A DNA stretch of 16,199 nt from an uncultured cyanobacterium (GTDB lineage: Bacteria > Cyanobacteriota > Cyanobacteriia > CACIAM-69d), in the NCBI GenBank assembly GCA_937894105.1, contig CALCTI010000615.1:1-16199 (forward strand), in the 5' to 3' direction. The notes beneath the pieces were generated by a model. It did not search any database and was not told the origin of the DNA. It worked only from the letters and a program-made list of their open reading frames with translations. The position numbers and the translations under genes are program-made. Numbering within the stretch: position 1 is the first letter of the stretch; every line of letters starts with the position of its first letter. Positions 13,075 to 16,199 of this stretch are shown here, one piece after another.

Positions 13075-14724
13075 TTATTGAGTGTTAATAATCACAGATT
13101 CAAATGGAATTAACGTTAGTAATGGGAATCTGCCTTGACTAATTTGATATTCTTCTTGGCGGCGATCGCCCATATTTGAAATATCAATAACGAGCCTTTG
13201 ATTAATGCCACCAGAGGATAATCTTGCCAACTGATTTAAGTCGTAAGTTATTGCTTCGGCTGTAAAATTAAGAATGATCCAACGGCGATCGCCCTCCGCT
13301 TCCCGTTCGTAAGCCAGCACCTGGGGCGATCGCGACGCAAACTTACAGGTGCCGTGGGTTAAGGCGGGCGATGCCTTGCGGTAAGCAATCAGGGATCTGT
13401 AGAAATTCCACACGGAGTTGGGATCTTGGCGCTGGTCTTCGATGCTGACATAGCTGGGGGCAGGATCTAGCCAGGGCGTGCTAGTGCTAAAGCCGCCATT
13501 TTGAGTGCTATCCCACGGCATGGGACGGCGGCAGCCATCGCGTCCCTTGTAGTCGGGCCAGCGGAGGCGTCCCCTGGGATCGCGCACCTGATCCAGGGTT
13601 TCTGGCGGCACGTCCCGTAGCCCCAGTTCTTCCCCGTAGTATAAAAATGGTGATCCATAGGCGGTTAGCAGCAGGGTTGCTAATAGTTTAGAGCCGGCTA
13701 AATTATGCGCTTCTGGAATATATCGAGTGGTAGATCGAGGAAAGTCGTGATTACTTAAAACTACTGTTGTGGGGCGATCGCCCAGAGCTTGATGACTGTC
13801 GTAAAGGCAATCGTAAAATCGCCCGGCGTCAAATGTTTGAATGGAACTTAATAGGAAGTTAAAGGGCAGTTGTAATTCATTGTTGCCATTACCATAAAAC
13901 TGACTTAGAGCTTCCGCGTCTTTGACCCAAACTTCACCAATTAGCAAGGGATCCGCTGGGCGATCGCACGACACTTCCGCACGGAGTTGCTGTAATAAAT
14001 CGTGGTTGCCAGGATGGTCAATATTGTTAATAGGAAGCTGTTTGAATTGGTAAATATTTTGGATATATTCTGGCAGCTCATCCACTTCAGGATTGTCTTC
14101 AAAGGTCTCATTTTCTAATAGGAAGTTAATTGCATCTAGGCGTAATCCCGCAACGCCTTTGTCAATCCAAAATTTGCAAATATTGAACATGGACTCAACA
14201 ACATCAGGATTCCGCCAGTTCAAGTCGGGCTGTTGAGGATAGTGAAAATGATAGTAATACTGCTGAGTTTTCTCGTCCCAGGTCCAACTTGACTTTTCAA
14301 ATCCTTCCCAATTATTAGGAGGTGAACCACCAGCTTTCGCATCTTTCCAAATATACCAATCGCGCTTTGGAGACTCTTTTGACTGTCGCGATTCCACAAA
14401 AAATGGATGCTCATCAGACGTGTGGTTTAGGATAATATCCACCACGATTTTGATGTTTCGCTGGCTTGCTTCTTTCACCAAAGCTTCAAAATCTGCCATG
14501 GTTCCATACTTTGGATCGATCACCGTATGGTTGCTAATGTCATAGCCATTATCTATCCCTGGCGATTTATAAAATGGCGTAATCCACAGGGCGTCGATAC
14601 CTAGTTCTTGAAAATAATCTAACCGTTGACGAACGCCTCCTAAGTCTCCAATTCCATCCCCATTAGAGTCTTGGAAGCTAGGGAGATAAACTTCGTAAAA
14701 GATTGCACCTTTGTACCAAGCCAT
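13075..14724 (-). CDS. GH13 alpha-glucosidase / oligo-1,6-glucosidase-type enzyme
   Basis: 549 residues, starting MAWYKGAIFYEVYLPSFQDSN. The (beta/alpha)8 barrel motifs of glycoside hydrolase family 13 are all present: VVDIILNHTSDEH, GLRLDAINFLL with the nucleophile Asp197, LIGEVW with the acid/base Glu264, and LSNHDFPR with Asp327. DSNGDGIGDLGG near the N-terminus carries the calcium-binding-type loop. A C-terminal beta domain follows the barrel (about 460-549). Such enzymes release glucose from short alpha-glucans, or transfer glucosyl groups; the preferred bond is not readable from the sequence. There is no signal peptide, so it is probably cytosolic, perhaps in glycogen or sucrose breakdown. 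It lies 37 bp downstream of nadB on the same strand, and could be co-transcribed without an obvious functional link. The trehalose-synthase subgroup is less likely, because its usual WLLPFYPSPLRDDGYD variant is not seen. Confidence 0.93.
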   Translation of the reverse strand: MAWYKGAIFYEVYLPSFQDSNGDGIGDLGGVRQRLDYFQELGIDALWITPFYKSPGIDNGYDISNHTVIDPKYGTMADFEALVKEASQRNIKIVVDIILNHTSDEHPFFVESRQSKESPKRDWYIWKDAKAGGSPPNNWEGFEKSSWTWDEKTQQYYYHFHYPQQPDLNWRNPDVVESMFNICKFWIDKGVAGLRLDAINFLLENETFEDNPEVDELPEYIQNIYQFKQLPINNIDHPGNHDLLQQLRAEVSCDRPADPLLIGEVWVKDAEALSQFYGNGNNELQLPFNFLLSSIQTFDAGRFYDCLYDSHQALGDRPTTVVLSNHDFPRSTTRYIPEAHNLAGSKLLATLLLTAYGSPFLYYGEELGLRDVPPETLDQVRDPRGRLRWPDYKGRDGCRRPMPWDSTQNGGFSTSTPWLDPAPSYVSIEDQRQDPNSVWNFYRSLIAYRKASPALTHGTCKFASRSPQVLAYEREAEGDRRWIILNFTAEAITYDLNQLARLSSGGINQRLVIDISNMGDRRQEEYQISQGRFPLLTLIPFESVIINTQ

Positions 14725-14761
14725 AGGACTAATTTTTTAAATAAAAGGGATAGGAAAGCGG

Positions 14762-16199
14762 TCAGTTTGAAAGGGTGGGAATCGCGATAAATGCGGATGT
14801 GGGGGCAGTCCACCAGCGATCACCCTGAATCCAGCTATGGGTTTTCCACTGGTCGTCCGATTCGGGATAGTCTTCGCGATAGTGCCCGCCGCGACTTTCG
14901 GTGCGCTGTTGGGCGCTGGTCAAAATTAGCCGGGCGATCGCCAATAAATTTCGAGTATCACTCCAATCACGTACCAGGGACAATGGCACGGTGATCGCCC
15001 CGCCATAGGATTGAAGCCGCAGTAAATATGCGGTTAAGGCAAGCTCGTCAAACATGTTTTGCCAGATTTTGACCTGCCCTAAGGTTTGGAGCAGTCCCTT
15101 TTCATGGCGGGAAATACCTGCTCCATTCCACACTTGCTGGGGCAGTTTTTGGGCGATCGCTTCCAGGATCTGTTGATCCGCCGCCCATTGCTCCTCTGTA
15201 ATTGGGGACGCTGGCACTGGGGGAACTGGCGACGATGGGAGGTCTTCTGGCTCCGACTCTGGGGATAGCTGAAGAGTGCGGAACTGGGCACCGAAGACGA
15301 TGCACTCCAACAAAGAATTGCTGGCGAGGCGGTTGGCTCCGTGGACGCCGGTGCTGGCGGTTTCCCCCACGGCGTAAAGCCCTGGCACGGAGGACTGGTT
15401 GTGGCGATCGCTGGCAATGCCGCCCATCCAATAATGGGCAGCGGGGGCAACGGGGATGGGGACATTTTCCGGATCCAGCCCGTGTTTTTGGCAAAAGTCC
15501 AAAATATTGGGAAATCGATAACGTAGGCGATCGCGAGGAATCGGGTGTAAATCCAGCCAAACACAATCCTGCGGGGTACCCGATTGGGCAAGCTGCCGCA
15601 GGTGGTTAAATACGGCGCGGCTCACCACATCACGGGGAGCTAGCTCACCCTTGGGATGGTAATCAAAGGCAAAACGGTGACCAGTGTGGTCCACCAAATG
15701 GGCTCCTTCGCCGCGCACCGCTTCACTAATTAAAAATCGCGGCGCACCTGGGAGCATTAACGCCGTGGGATGAAACTGAATAAATTCTAAATCCCGCAGG
15801 GTTGCCCCTCCTCGATGGGCGATCGCCACCCCATCACCGGTGCTAAGGGCTGGATTCGTAGTTTTGGCAAACACCTGCCCGCCACCGCCCGTCCCTAAAA
15901 TAACCGCCGCCGCCCTCAGCTGTCGCACCATTCCATCTCGACAGCACACCACCCCATCACAACGCCCCGCCTTACCCAGGGTCACATCCAAGGCCAAAGC
16001 TTGGTCAAACACAGTGATATTGGACCGTTCCAGCACCTGTTCCAGCAACACCGTAACGATCGCCCGCCCGGTAATATCCGCCGCATGCACCACACGCCGC
16101 CGGGAGAGCGCCGCTTCCACCGTGACCGCAAAATTGCCACCTACTCGATCAAACGCACCCCCCAGGTACACCAAAGAAGCCCCCGACACCGCCGCAGCG
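14762..16199 (-). CDS. nadB: L-aspartate oxidase, 5'-partial
   Basis: The frame is open to the right-hand window edge, so the N-terminus with the first FAD-binding motif is missing. About 479 codons are present. L-aspartate oxidase turns aspartate into iminoaspartate with FAD, the first step of de novo NAD synthesis, before NadA and NadC. Family motifs are SRRRVVHAADITGRAI, GTGGGGQVFAKTTNPALSTGDG, DLEFIQFHPTAL, RFLISEAVRGEGAHLVD, ELAPRDVVSRAVF, VAPAAHYWMGGI and GLYAVGETASTGVHGANRLASNSLLECIVFGA. After the last motif comes a Pro/Ser/Glu-rich linker (about 30 residues), then the C-terminal helical domain ending TPTSAFIAIPTLSN. The first in-window GTG (16189) is inside the protein and not the true start. 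No defect is seen. Confidence 0.96.
   Translation of the reverse strand, partial: AAAVSGASLVYLGGAFDRVGGNFAVTVEAALSRRRVVHAADITGRAIVTVLLEQVLERSNITVFDQALALDVTLGKAGRCDGVVCCRDGMVRQLRAAAVILGTGGGGQVFAKTTNPALSTGDGVAIAHRGGATLRDLEFIQFHPTALMLPGAPRFLISEAVRGEGAHLVDHTGHRFAFDYHPKGELAPRDVVSRAVFNHLRQLAQSGTPQDCVWLDLHPIPRDRLRYRFPNILDFCQKHGLDPENVPIPVAPAAHYWMGGIASDRHNQSSVPGLYAVGETASTGVHGANRLASNSLLECIVFGAQFRTLQLSPESEPEDLPSSPVPPVPASPITEEQWAADQQILEAIAQKLPQQVWNGAGISRHEKGLLQTLGQVKIWQNMFDELALTAYLLRLQSYGGAITVPLSLVRDWSDTRNLLAIARLILTSAQQRTESRGGHYREDYPESDDQWKTHSWIQGDRWWTAPTSAFIAIPTLSN

Noticed and set aside
1..16199. Insertion sequence or prophage as cause of the decay in the left part
   Set aside because: No transposase, integrase, terminal inverted repeats or target duplication is visible in the window.

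Overview
The window is cyanobacterial chromosome. The palindrome GCGATCGC (HIP1, for example at 94-101 and 613-620) recurs throughout, and there is a phycobilisome core gene (apcF), a class II NtcA-type promoter in front of glnA, a tandem cyanobacterial CobO-like protein, an Uma2-family gene and a cyanobacterial-type nadB. The sequence does not fix the genus.

Left part (1-3400): an area of gene decay. It holds the 3' part of a two-domain corrinoid adenosyltransferase gene with an in-frame TAG at 55-57. Next comes a remnant of a succinate-semialdehyde dehydrogenase gene, with only the first ~40 and last ~65 codons, joined out of frame. Then comes a ThDP-dependent enzyme of the acetolactate synthase family that is full length and has intact motifs but contains two in-frame TAG codons (1936, 2122). 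The SSADH/ThDP-enzyme pair has the arrangement known for the cyanobacterial 2-oxoglutarate decarboxylase + SSADH bypass that closes the TCA cycle. Here both steps look broken unless the stops are read through.

Middle part (3400-6350): glnA on the minus strand, with its own terminator and an NtcA-type promoter about 175 nt upstream of the start codon. A 700-bp intergenic region follows, containing a foldable segment ending in a terminator-like hairpin. Then comes apcF (allophycocyanin beta-18) with a strong terminator.

Right part (6350-16199): a membrane protein with two zinc ribbons (-); a two-TM protein built from two similar halves (+); a YidD-family protein with a 13-cysteine tail (-); a Nudix hydrolase, priA and an interrupted uma2-like gene, closely spaced on the + strand; and, converging on them, a GH13 alpha-glucosidase downstream of nadB (-; its 5' end is beyond the window).

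A pattern across the gene-free stretches is short tandem duplication with a unit of 12-14 bp, found at seven separate places (866-906, 924-975, 1428-1455, 1596-1633, 3375-3400, 5599-5635, 9369-9425). No tRNA, rRNA, CRISPR array, insertion sequence or phage gene was recognised.
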